Below are positions 32,880 to 43,712 of a stretch of DNA of 64,000 nt, piece by piece; the stretch's first letter is position 1, and each line of letters begins with the position of its first letter. The translations under genes were made by a program, and so were the position numbers. The notes beneath the pieces were generated by a model. It did no database searches. It worked only from the letters and a program-made list of their open reading frames with translations, and was not told the origin of the DNA. The stretch comes from Xiphophorus maculatus (Eukaryota; Chordata; Actinopteri; Cyprinodontiformes; Poeciliidae): NCBI RefSeq assembly GCF_002775205.1, contig NC_036450.1, positions 22,904,288 through 22,968,287 on the forward strand, in the 5' to 3' direction.

Positions 32880-34361
32880 TGTGGTGTTAGCCACTAGCTA
32901 ACCTCGATGTTGCGTTCACGTAACTCGGACATTTAATTTTCCTCCGTAAAATCTACTTTCTCTTGTAAAATGCGCCGGATTAAATTTATTGGATTTTAAA
33001 TAAACACTTAATGTGGTTAAATTAAGAGGTTGTTTGTTCAAATTCGATGTTTACGGTATTTTTCTGTATTTTACTCTAATTGAGGAGCAAATATTCTAAC
33101 GTGGCCGGAATGCACCACACGCGCTCCAGTGAAGGACAACAGCGTCAAACAAGAATTTCCGGTGTAGAAATTGATAAACTAGTAAGGTAGTGATTGCTAT
33201 GGAGCTGGTTTTCTGCTACGTAATTGTGGTGAATCTAAAAATACATATAATGTCCAACAAGTCATTGTTTATACTGGGGATATTTTTGCTTGCCGGGAGG
33301 AGACACATTCTCTCGAGGGTAATTTTAATTCAAATTCAAAAATGCTTTTTTGATCCCAATCCCAAAGCGAAATAAAGTGACGAATTAAACTTATATTAAA
33401 CTTTAAATTGCATTTAAGAGAGATTTATTTCACGGAGTAATAAAGTGCATTGAGATGGTTATGGTTATGATACCTAGATTTCCAAAATTAAATAAATTTT
33501 AATTCGAAAAGTGAATTTGGGATTATTGAGCACCAGTCCAGCCCTCATCTCCGATTGAAGCTCTGGAAATTTTATTTGGTCTCGTCTTTGGGATCTCTTT
33601 TCTTGTTTTCTGATTATTGGAGCTCTGAATTTTATTTAGGTGAATTTGAGTAATGGGGGCTTAATATAAATGCACACCAATTTTTAAAGAATTTTTCTTT
33701 GTAAACAACTTTTTCCTAAAACTTTTGAGAAATTTGACTGACTTTAAGCAGTCACTTATACTCAAAGACATTGAGTTTATGTGACTCAGCCATACCTGAT
33801 TGATGCGGCACTTAATAAAAAAGTCACACTTAACATCATACAGTAGCATGAATATTGTAAAAAAAAAAAAAAAAAATTACAAATATTTCTAAATTAGCAC
33901 CACAAAATCTGTGATTCTGATTGCACAAAAACAATCACAAACTCCTTGATGGACTGATCAATGTGAAAAGATGTTCAATATTATTTAAGACTGAAACAAA
34001 CAGCTATTTATTGATATTTTTACAGTTTAATTGGGTTTATCAATACCTTCTGGCATTGCCGGGTGACTAAGCCGGTCCTTTAAGAAAATTCAGACTTTGG
34101 ATTTGGCCCAAAATAAAAATGAGCTCTGGAAATGAAGAGTAGTCAAACTGAAAATGAGATTTAAACACAGTTAAAGACTTACTGTTTACTGTCAGTGAAA
34201 ACATGAGACCCTGAGACTCATGAAAAGCACAACATGGACTTTTGAAACGTGGACTGAACTATTTGGACAGAATGAGAGACTTCGTCTAAACCCATCCATG
34301 AAGTCTTCACTACAAAAACACAAAGTCTTGGCCAAGCTTCTGCTGCAAATATCTTAGAACA

Positions 34362-34565
34362 CTTGAAATAAGACAAAACTAACTCACAAGTAACTTTTCA
34401 ACAAAATTTAGGAGCTCGTCAATAATTTCTTGATGAGAAAGTACTAGCTTTGTTTCACTTACGATGTAGGAAAAAAAAAAAGTCTGCCGGTTGAGCTAAC
34501 ACTTAAAACAAACTCCTACATCTTGGTGAAAAGTTACTTGTAAGTTATTTTTGTCTAATTTAAAG
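34362..34565. repeat. Foldback (hairpin) element with long inverted arms
   Basis: The left arm (34362-34417, 'cttgaaataagacaaaac...' to 'ttaggagct') and the right arm (34511-34565) are imperfect reverse complements over about 55 bases, separated by roughly 90 bases. Both arms share the string CAAGTAACTTTTCA when read outside-in. Such foldback MITEs are common in fish genomes. Confidence 0.75.
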
Positions 34566-34984
34566 GGTGATAACATATTTAGAAAGTAGACAACAATACT
34601 TTGGAAAATTGGGTTTTTGTGTCGTTTATATCAAATAAAGTAAATAGAATACACTGAAGTCTCTTTAAGGTGAATAAACATCAGACTGTTAGAAAGGAGT
34701 GAAAAGTTTCTCCGCATCTGTTGGATTGATCTGTTCCTCTCTCCTCATTTCCAGGTAGAAGATGCTCTGAAGATCGGACTTGGTGTGACTGCTAATCTGG
34801 AAGACTGACCAGTCAACCAGTAACTGACAGTGAGAATCTATTCTGAATGATCTAGACACATTTTAGGTTATTAAACTGTTTTAGTTTAATCCTGACGATG
34901 GAAACAACAAATTTCTGGTTTTTTTAATGGTCTATTTGTTACCGCTGCTTTAGGAGTGATCAATGGTGGAGAAACTCATGGTGT

Positions 34985-35225
34985 GGTCACCATCCTCCTC
35001 TGACCTATGACCTCAACCCTATTGAGAACCTTTGGAGTTTCCTCAAGCAGAAGATCTGAGGGTGGAAAGCAGTTCATATCAAACCAGCAGCTCTGGGAAG
35101 GTTTTCTGACATCCTGCAAAGAGATTCAAGCAGAAACTTTCCACAAACTCACAAGTTCAATGGATCAAGAATTGTGCTGTGATATCAAAGAAGGTCCTAT
35201 GTTAACATGTAACTTGGTCTGTTAA
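34985..35225 (+). mobile_element. Tc1/mariner-like transposase C-terminal relic
   Basis: One frame reads YDLNPIENLWSFLKQK, the DxNPIENLW catalytic-end signature of Tc1-family transposases. After a frame break it continues as QLWEGFLTSCKEIQAETFHK and LTSSMDQ. The mixture of frames shows a dead element. Confidence 0.85.
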
Positions 35226-35519
35226 GATGTTTTTGATTGAAACAGCTTTTGATTTTAGTACATGTGACCACTTAATGCTGCACATTCAAAGGATGACCGT
35301 TTGAATCTGCTTTTATTCGAGTTTCTGCACACAAACAAGGAACTTGACCTCAGTAACACTTTGCTTGACATTTTAAATATAGATGTATAAAAAGAAAGAA
35401 GAAAAAAATAAATTATTTCGTAAATATGTATAACTACGATGCTTTTATAGTGCATATTCAAATTCACTTGAAAAATAACTTAATAATTGCAAAGGAAAAT
35501 TAAATGTTGTAACTGATTA

Positions 35520-35760
35520 ATTGAAACTCTTCAAAGAGTCACTGTAGATGGTGATGGCTGTTGGCAGGAACGATTTCTTGTAGCAGTCTGTATTACAGTT
35601 AATTTGAAGAAGCCTCTGACTGAAGATACTCTGTATTGTGAAGAGGATGCTGAGGGTTGTCAAAGCAACACCCCACGTATGTTTTTGATGACGGAATAGC
35701 ATAATGACACAATGTAAAGCTCCTAAAAATCCATTTTGCTTTAAACCAAATAAGTAACAC
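35520..35760. repeat. Dispersed element, family D (copy 1)
   Basis: Contains 'ccccacgtatgtttttgatgacggaatagcataat', which closely matches 'ctccacgtgtgtttttgatgaggcaataaaatta' near 47490. Flanking sequence is also partly shared between the two copies. Boundaries are approximate. Confidence 0.45.
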
Positions 35761-37989
35761 AGTTCTCAACTCTGACTTCCTGGATCTCCATCCATATCAC
35801 ACAATTTGCTCTATACCAAAAGCAAAATTGTATTTTGAGCTTTACATTTCAAATAATAAAATAAAGATTTATATTAAAATTTTAATCATTTCTCTCATAC
35901 GGTTGAGCTATGCTTGCATTTCTTGCACTAAAGCTGTGCATGAATCTAAAGCAGTTGCCTATTTTCAATTCAGTGTTCAATGGGTTAAGGAGCAAAATAC
36001 ATCAAAAATAAGAACATTTATTTTTCAGAAATACAATTTAACATAAGACTAATACAAAAGATAAGTGGTAAATCTCAAGAGTTTCAGCTTTTGAATCAAA
36101 GGACTAAAATAGAAACTTTTCAAAGAAATCTTAAGTTATTGAGACCCGAATAGGAATTCACATAGTAGAGAGTTGGCAGGTCCAACTTTGGCCCTGCGCT
36201 ACTTATTCTAGCAGTCTAACTTATCTCCTCTCTAAATAAGTTTTTTTTTGTTTTTTTTTAACCGGTTTACATGTTATTTATACATTCGTACATTAAGGTC
36301 TGCTTGTGTTTGTCCTCTGCAAGTCCAGTGCAACCACAGGTTCAAGGGTTCCTGTAGCCAGAGTCACTATCTAGTCTGCAACGCAACCTCACGTGCAAAA
36401 AAGGGAAATTCTTTCTGCTACTGCCTTTTCAGTCTAAATCCAGACTGTGAAAAACGAAGCATGAGGAAGGTTTTCTGACAAAATATGTTTTTAATAAATG
36501 ATTTTGAGGGCACTGTGACTCAATAGGAATCGTGCTGGAGCGGAAGAGGAACACATTGTTAATTTATTTCAATTCTGCATAATAAAACACCTCATAACAT
36601 GTGTCACGGGGTAGAAGGACACGTCAAATATAGCTGATAGTACCTTATTTTTAATATGTGCACGCAATGCACACTTGTGGCATGGCTGTTTACAAGCAGG
36701 GGGAGAAGCGGTGTCATATTAGCAGCCAGATGGGTTTATTTTTAGTCAAAGGTGCACCTTGACGTCACACGTGCTCTCAGTTCTTTTTTTTAATTATTAT
36801 TGGCACTCGTGACCCAAACCTTTCCCCCCCACTAGTGAATCATGCATTATTGCTACAGCGACTGGGTTCACCTGGAGAAACATAACATAATGGATCAATG
36901 TGACAGCAACGGTTCATTTTGAGTTAATGCAGAATCCAATCACAATAAAAAAATTGGAAAAACAGGGGGGTTTTTAGATTTAGGCACAGTGGGAGTGTTT
37001 TGGCAATGTGAAAACCTAGAGTAAAAAATAGCACAAAAAATCTAACAAGATATATCATGCTATGAAGTTGCTTTTGTTTTGGCTGTATTTGCAGCCAAGA
37101 AATCAGTAACGCATATTACTTAGGCTTTTCTGCCCACAAATATATCAAACAAACACCTGTTAAATTTCGTAGCGGTTTTCAAAAGCTTAACAAACCACAC
37201 AATCTGAAAACGTTTTACAATGTGTCCCCTAAGACCGTACACAAGCATAACAAGTGGATATTATCTGATAAATTAGTCAGGCTATCTGCTCCAGCAGTCA
37301 GAATGCACTTACCGTATCTCTCTGTTTTCATATAAACTAGATAGCTGTAAGTATGCAAACAAGGGTGTTGTTTTTTTCCCCCAACAAGGGTCAGAAAATT
37401 AGTCTGACCCTTAATTTTCTGTAACTGCTATGGATTTGGTGCCACTGTTTGATTGAGGGAATTAAAATCGGTGGAGGTGTGTACAATGTACCAGGTCAAC
37501 AAACAAATGGGCTCCACATGTAAGCGTGCAGAGCCCAATGAACTAGTGCACGGTAAAAAAAACAAAACTAGATTCACACGGCACAAAACTACTGTATTTT
37601 CTGAAAATGTTGCAATTGTATTTTTGATTTATTTTGGTTCTGATCCTTGTTTTGCCTATTAATTCTTAACATATGACAGATCCCAACCCTTGATCACGCC
37701 AAAAGAACTGTGTGACCTGCTAGTTAGAGAATGATCGTGAATCATTCATTGTCAGTGCAGGTACAAAGCGTCCCGACACACAATTAGAATGAAACAATTG
37801 GCAGTACCATTCCATACCTGAACCTCTTGGGTTAAAAAGCAATTAATACCTCAAAGGAACTAAGTGGTGGGGGGTCAAAAACCAGCACTTATTCTATGTG
37901 TTACACAAACTGGTCACCATGACTTTAACCTGTAGGAACTGTGTGGAAGAACATTTTAGTGGGTTTTAAATGGTAGCTTTTTGGCTAAA

Positions 37990-40616
37990 CTAAAGTATTA
38001 CACACTGCCTTTTGTTTACAGCAGGATCAGCTGATGAGGTGGTGGGTCTGTCTTCTTGTTTCTCCAAATTAACCTCTGTCTCAACATCTGTTTCTTTGAG
38101 TCCTGTAGCGGTCGTTGCTTCTTGACTCTCACTTCTATCTTCGTTCGGTTTTGCTTCTTCCTCTTCATTTAGTTTTGCGTCTGTGACAGTCGTCTCATCA
38201 GACTCTTTTGTGCTTTCACTCTCCAGGGTCCCGGTTTTCAACTCAACTGGATCGCTGTCAAGTTGTGCAACTTCGGATTCAGTCGCCACAGTGTCTTCTT
38301 CATTTCCGTCTCCTTCGTCAGCAGTCTCTACGGGTGATGCTGTCTCTTTTTCCTCCACCCTGTGCTCCTTTCCTCCAGCCTCCTCTTTCTCTTGTGTAAT
38401 CATATCAACCGGAGTAAGAGGTGTTAGATCCAAGCAGGATTTAGCAGGAGAGGATGCCGTCTTTCTCCTGGGAGGGACATCTGGTTTGTTGAGCTCGGAT
38501 TCTTGCCTTCCCAGTTCTTCTCCTCCAACAGATCTTCTGTCTAGGTGTGTAGGACCATCATCTACATCCTCCCAGTCTGGTTCATCTGGCAGGAACTCAT
38601 AGCTTGAAAAGCCGAGAGGATCTACTGGGGTTTCTGAGACTTTTTCTGCAGCTATTGAGACACTTTTTTGAGTCTTGATGCTACTCTTTGCTGTTTGAAT
38701 GTCGTCCTCTTCTAGGGATCGAGGGAAAGGTTCTACGTCACAGGGAGAAGAATTGGCACTAGACCTGAAGAAGTCCGTGACGTCGTCTGAGTGTTGCCTC
38801 TCTTTTTCAGACTTGGCGAGAACGTCTTCAAAGTCATACATATCTTGAGGTAGAGTCCGAGATTCCTCTGATGTAAAAATTTCTTTTTCTTGCTGTTCTG
38901 TTTCCACTGCAGGGGTCTCATCAATCAGGACAAATTTCTCTAAGTAACCTCTGGCCTCTCGGTCTGAATGCCTGCTATGGAAGGACTTCTCAGACGTCAT
39001 GCTTTCTGCATCCTCCTCCTTTTTCCTACTGCCCAATGCTTCCTCATACAGGTCAGAGTAAAGGAAAGCCATGGCTGTCGGCTCTTCCAGCAATATTTGG
39101 TCAATAATTTTTGGTGGTCCTTCAGGTAGGAAGATTGGTGTCAGGATGTCCTCTTGGCTACCGAACAAAGACGAACCACTTGGTTTGGAAGCAAGCCTAG
39201 ATATCGGACTTTTTGCCAGTCCAACTTCATCATCGATACTTTTTAAAGCGTAGTTTTCTGTACCGCCATAGAAGACATCATCTAGAAGGTCACTGGTTAT
39301 TTCCTCTAAACTTACTGTGTCTGATTTATCAGTGTCCACACTTTTGGTCGTTTTGTGGTCTTCAGGTGCCACTGGTTTCTCAGCATCCAGGTTGTCAGTG
39401 GCTGTTTTTGCCACATGCTCCTCCTGCCCTTGTGGAATCACAGCAGGACTTCCTGGAGCCTGGGCCTCAATCAGAGAGAACGCCTCAAAGTAGTCCACAT
39501 TCCCAGTCACTCCTCTTACTGGCGGTCTGGCCACCGGAGCCCCTGGTGGGTCCATTGCACCAGGACCTGTAGGAGGTAAAACCTTTATCTGATCACCAGT
39601 TTCTGCTGAGAATGGTAAGTCATTGTCTTGAGTCTCTGCACTGGTTTTGGGAACAAGACTCTCCTCCAGATATGACAAGTTGTCCACCATTTCCTTGCTC
39701 TCCTCTTCATCCACGGTGGCAAATTTAGGAGGGACAACAATGTTGAGGATTTCTGAACCTTCTGACACTATCCTGAACAAACTCTGCTCTTTGTCCTCCA
39801 GACGATCAGTCGCCTCCTCTTGTTCCCCTTCTGCTTCAGTTTTTACATTGGGTTGGGACACTTCTACCAACTCTGGTCGCCCTGAGACACTGTCAAAGGT
39901 TTCATCCCAAAGTTCTTGCTCTCTTTCCACTTTGCTCTTCTGATTGTTCACCCTTTCTTTAGGTTTCCTCTGTCTTGCAATCATCTCTTCGTCCATGACA
40001 AATATGATCTTTCCTGCAGGCTGAGACCCCGTTGCTCCGAGTCGGACTGGAGCTGGTGAGCTAACATCCATTGTTCCTGCTTCAGGTGTCCAAGGTGTGG
40101 CACAGCGACTCGCGGTTGTTTCCCATGCGATCCCGCTGTCTTCTCCTTGCATGGTCACCATGGAGAAAGAGGTGTCCATCAGCAGGCACTGCATTTTAGG
40201 TCGGACGCTGTCATCGTGGACAGCCTCACGTAAACTAAAGACATGTACACAAAGTGACAATCAGGAACAAAAACCAAGGCTTTCTTTGCATGTCTTGAGT
40301 TTTACGCAGTTTATTTTGGTCTCTGAATGAAAGCGGCAATGTTCCACTACAAAGATTATATTTTACACGCAACCATCCAGCACTCATGCCTACATAAGTT
40401 ATCTTTCTATGCAATATCCTTCATTGTTTTTACAGCATTTGAAATAAAAACAGTTCAGTCTCAGATGATAACATTCTGAAAGCCAAAGTACCTGTTTCGA
40501 AGGTTCTCCACTTCATCGCTTGCTTCAACATTTTGTTCTGCTGCATCTTCCGCCACCAACATCGTCATTTCGGCTTCGACATCAGACCGTGCTAAATCTT
40601 CTGTCAATGTATCCAT
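37990..40616 (-). CDS. CMYA5 (myospryn)-like muscle protein, short form ending in a CaaX-type tail
   Basis: Two exons, 40616-40492 and 40234-37990, total 2370 nt and encode 789 aa. The start MDTLTED is the first in-frame ATG; an upstream in-frame codon is GTG. Residues 62-81 (FSMVTMQGEDSGIAWET) match the N-terminus of CMYA5, and a later stretch (PPKIIDQILLEEPTAMAFLY, DLYEEALGSR) matches its central region. Two related Y-(F/L)-E-x-F-x-L-I motifs occur (DYFEAFSLIE, GYLEKFVLID). The rest is acidic, Glu/Ser-rich and probably disordered. Human CMYA5 is over 4000 aa and ends with B-box/coiled-coil, FN3 and SPRY parts. Here the frame stops first, with NKRQCVIL. CMYA5 binds dystrobrevin, PKA-RII and desmin at costameres; a shared role is inferred. 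A cryptic donor (CT|GTAAAC) just before the stop means that undetected further exons cannot be excluded. Confidence 0.75.
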
Positions 40617-41920
40617 TGTAGGGACTCTCTTGATGGATTTGCTTGAGTTTCCCAGCACACTTCAACACTGTCACTGTTGATCACCGCGTGCTCAAGTTGA
40701 GTTTTCATGCTCAGCGTAATCTTGAAATAGAAAACCGGCCTTCCTATGTTTCATCTAAAGTATTTACAGCATGTCGGGGGAGCTCACTTGCCGATGGTTC
40801 AATGTGTATGATTCAGTACATCTGTAATATATTAGCATTTTATTTTTACTATGGGATAGGTGGGGAGGGAGTTTAGTATTTTAACAACCTGAGCACAAAT
40901 GATTCAGCATTTTAAAGAAAATGCGTGATCCCTATCACTCCTGGCTGATCTATTTTAGTGCTGGTGGCCTGTATCCAGTGTCATGACTCAGTCTGTGGGT
41001 CTGATAGAGGCAATAGTATTGAATATATTCATTTTGCTTTTAATAAGTATAGATTTATTCAGTTTTTTCCTTATTTGCAATATGTAAAAGATAATCAAAT
41101 GAACACTGTCAACAAAGAAAGACAACCAGAGAAAACACAAAACACAGTTGTTAAGTGATGATTTTATTTTTTTAGAGGATTTGTTCTGTGCAAAAATATT
41201 AGCACCTAAATTGAGCCATCTTTGGAGACAATAACTCTCTTGAAGTGTTTGGAATGTCCAAATATCAATTAGCCACCGTTCAATAGGATGTGTAATATGG
41301 TGGTGGTGGCATTTATTCCGGGATTACTTTTCTTAAACTGGAACTTTGTCTTATCAAGCTGAATGAAATGAAAAATAGAACCAGGGAGTTTTGACCCAAA
41401 CCTTTCAGTTGTCTGCTTAAAAGCTAAAAGCATTATTGTAAGTTCAACAGTAGGCTACAATCAACAAAACAAATTGCTTTATTAGAAAACAGACATATGT
41501 GGGGTCACTTGAAGAGAACTGGACAAGAGGTGGTCTTACAATCTCATAGATTGTGAAATGTGAAATACTGATAAACCAAAGAGGACCAAATATGATAATT
41601 AAATAAAGAATAACACAGAAAATGCTTGATCTAACCACAAAACGTTTTTTGCCTCAGCAAAAAAAGTTGTCTTATGTTCAAACTTTTCTTTTTACCCTCA
41701 AAAAGGAAACATTTTTAAGCACATTTTTTTGTGATTTTCTGACAAACATTCAAGCTTAAAATTGGATAAATAATAAACTCCTAAAATTATATATATTAAA
41801 AAAGTACACCCCCCGCCCACACACACACCCCAACAACCTTGTACCTGTAAACCAGTTTTTAAATTTTTTACACCGCAGCTCACTGCTACACTTATTTTCC
41901 TTCTAGTCCCATGACTCCCC
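40617..41920. other. Spacer between the CMYA5-like gene and the homer1 upstream region
   Basis: Includes the CMYA5-like promoter region just above 40616. There is also a repeat-like stretch at about 41150-41280 ('aacacaaaacacagttgttaagtgatgattt'). No gene is recognised. Confidence 0.45.
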
Positions 41921-42012
41921 TCCCAAGATGGCGGAAACAACGGCGTTGGGTTGTACTCTTACTCTTTTGAGGTCCCCTACACTTTAAGGTACGTTACCGC
42001 CACCTGCTGGAT
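41920..42012 (+). promoter_or_regulatory. Orphan YY1-type initiator with splice donor, next to a CTCF-like motif
   Basis: AAGATGGCGG (41925-41934) is a YY1 core whose ATG (41928) opens a 19-codon frame (MAETTALGCTLT...) ending at TAA, followed at once by a donor AAG|GTACGT at 41989. A CTCF-like core lies at 41997-42010 (CCGCCACCTGCTGG, reverse complement CCAGCAGGTGGCGG). It looks like the 5' end of a transcript, but no downstream exon of a known gene was found. In human, TENT2 lies between HOMER1 and CMYA5. No TENT2 sequence is visible here. Confidence 0.35.
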
Positions 42013-42539
42013 TGGAATATAAACAGGGATTATAGAGGGAATGTATTATCATCCCACATTACGTTCTCCTGTCTCAAATTTGCCAATAAAGAGATATCTG
42101 ATTTTAGACCTTTGAGAAAAGCAAGTCAAAATGCTGAAAAACATAAAAGGTTTGGAGTGGCCTTGACTTAAAATGGAGATGCTGTAGGATAACCTTAAAC
42201 AAAACATTATAATGATTGAAAAAAAACCCCTCCAATGTGACTGAATTAAAACAATTCTTCAAAAAAAAAAAAAAAATTTAAGTGACAAAAAAAATCCAAG
42301 CACTGTAGACATAAATATCTAAATCTCCACATTGTGTCTTTTATACATATTTTTTTTCTTGTTACATTTTTCTGACGCTCTAAAAGTTTTTAAATCAAAC
42401 CTTATATACCAAATGTATTTTGTGTATCATTAACACAATGTGTATTGATTTGCACAATACGATGATGTGCAGCTGGCACGACCATTTTATTGCCAATTAT
42501 TACAAAAGGAAAAAAAAAAAAAAAAAGAATCCGATCCGA

Positions 42540-43712
42540 ACGTGACGTGATTACGTCGTAGACTTTACGCTCCCTTAGGAGCGTCGGATAAAGCTGTGCG
42601 ATGAATGAGACGGGAGACTGACAGAGGGCAGAGGGGTGGATGATGATGACGATGATGATGAAGATGAAGGAGGAGAAGGATCAAGCCAACGAAGCATCGC
42701 CGTCGTAGTTTCTCGTCACCTTCATGCCTGATTTGGAGAAATACCGAGAAAAAAAAATAGCACGTAAATACTCCTCCGTACAGATGCTGGAGCTCTCGCC
42801 GACGTCAGCCATCGGGTGAAGCGGAGCTGCTGTCTAATCTCAGGGGAGGACGGAACGTGATGGTAAAACCCGGAGAGGGAACCAAATTTCTTTTGTATCA
42901 TCTCCAGGAGCAACGGAGAGAATGGAGCGCCGTCTGAAAGGAAGGTGTTTGTCGCCTCCGAGCTGCAGTAAATGCCTCACACGCAGTAAAACTCAGTAAT
43001 ATTTCTCAGCGGGAGGCTTTTTTCTTCTTTTTTTTTTTTTTTTGGTTTAATGGCACGTCGGACTATGGTGAAGAATAAGCGACTAAAGCTGGGATTTATG
43101 AACTCACGCGGCTTGTTAAAATAGGAATGTGAATATTTTTTTCCCCTTCTTTTTTTTTCTTATTCATCCCACTTCTTGGGAGATTTGACACCAGCTCCTT
43201 CTATTTATAAGCGAGCTAAAATCGTATTGGTCAAGACCCGGTAATGTTTCGAACACTTTTACCAGCATTTACTGTCGAGCCTTTCAGTATTTTTTTTCCT
43301 CTCCGCAACTTCCCACTTAAAATAGCCTAATTCTGCCTCTAAACCAGGCTCCGTTCGCTGTCAGCCAGCTCCATAATCCGTTAAAGTCGAGCAGCTTGCG
43401 GTAGCAGCAACTAGCGTCTGTGCTGCTGTTGTGTTGTCGGTCATCATGCATGCACCGACACGTTTCGCTCCGACGAGACCAGCCGAAAGGATGTGCCCAG
43501 GGGCATAACAGCACAGCCAGCCATGTCTGAGTGAGAGACCGCAGAGCTGTCCAGAACCCCGCAGCGAGCAGAGCAGAGCAGAGCAGAGCGGCTTTATTCA
43601 GAGGGGGAAGAGAGCGGATCAACATCAGCAGCAACTAGCCCGTTACCCCCCTCAACAGGAGACCGTGGACTGGATCGTTTCCGACCCAACTTGGCACCCA
43701 AACCGAGCAGAA
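42540..43712 (+). promoter_or_regulatory. homer1 promoter and 5' UTR
   Basis: A comparatively CpG-rich block precedes the homer1 start codon. CRE-like sites are TGACGTGA (42543-42550), TTACGTCG (42551-42558) and CGACGTCAG (42800-42808, TGACGTCG on the other strand). A GAT-rich trinucleotide run lies at about 42640-42680 and an (AGAGC)n run at about 43566-43590. Several ATGs precede the start, so upstream open frames are likely if transcription begins near 42560. CREB and MEF2 control of mammalian Homer1 is established. The transcription start here is inferred. Confidence 0.55.

Larger units (their letters stand above)
32880..37989. other. Intergenic region between DTWD2 and the CMYA5-like gene
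   Basis: No coding exon is supported. The DTWD2 promoter should lie just above 32880. The region holds a foldback element (34362-34565), a Tc1-like relic (34985-35225) and a family D repeat (35520-35760). I looked here for FN3, B-box, coiled-coil or SPRY exons that would complete the CMYA5-like gene and found none. Confidence 0.6.

Noticed and set aside
33190..33375. Hydrophobic 61-codon plus-strand frame upstream of DTWD2
   Set aside because: It would be divergent from the DTWD2 promoter, but A+T-rich sequence gives such hydrophobic frames by chance. No homologue is recognised.
40958..43700. Possible TENT2 gene between CMYA5 and homer1, as in human
   Set aside because: I looked for the nucleotidyltransferase motifs on both strands and found none. 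The gene is not in this interval.
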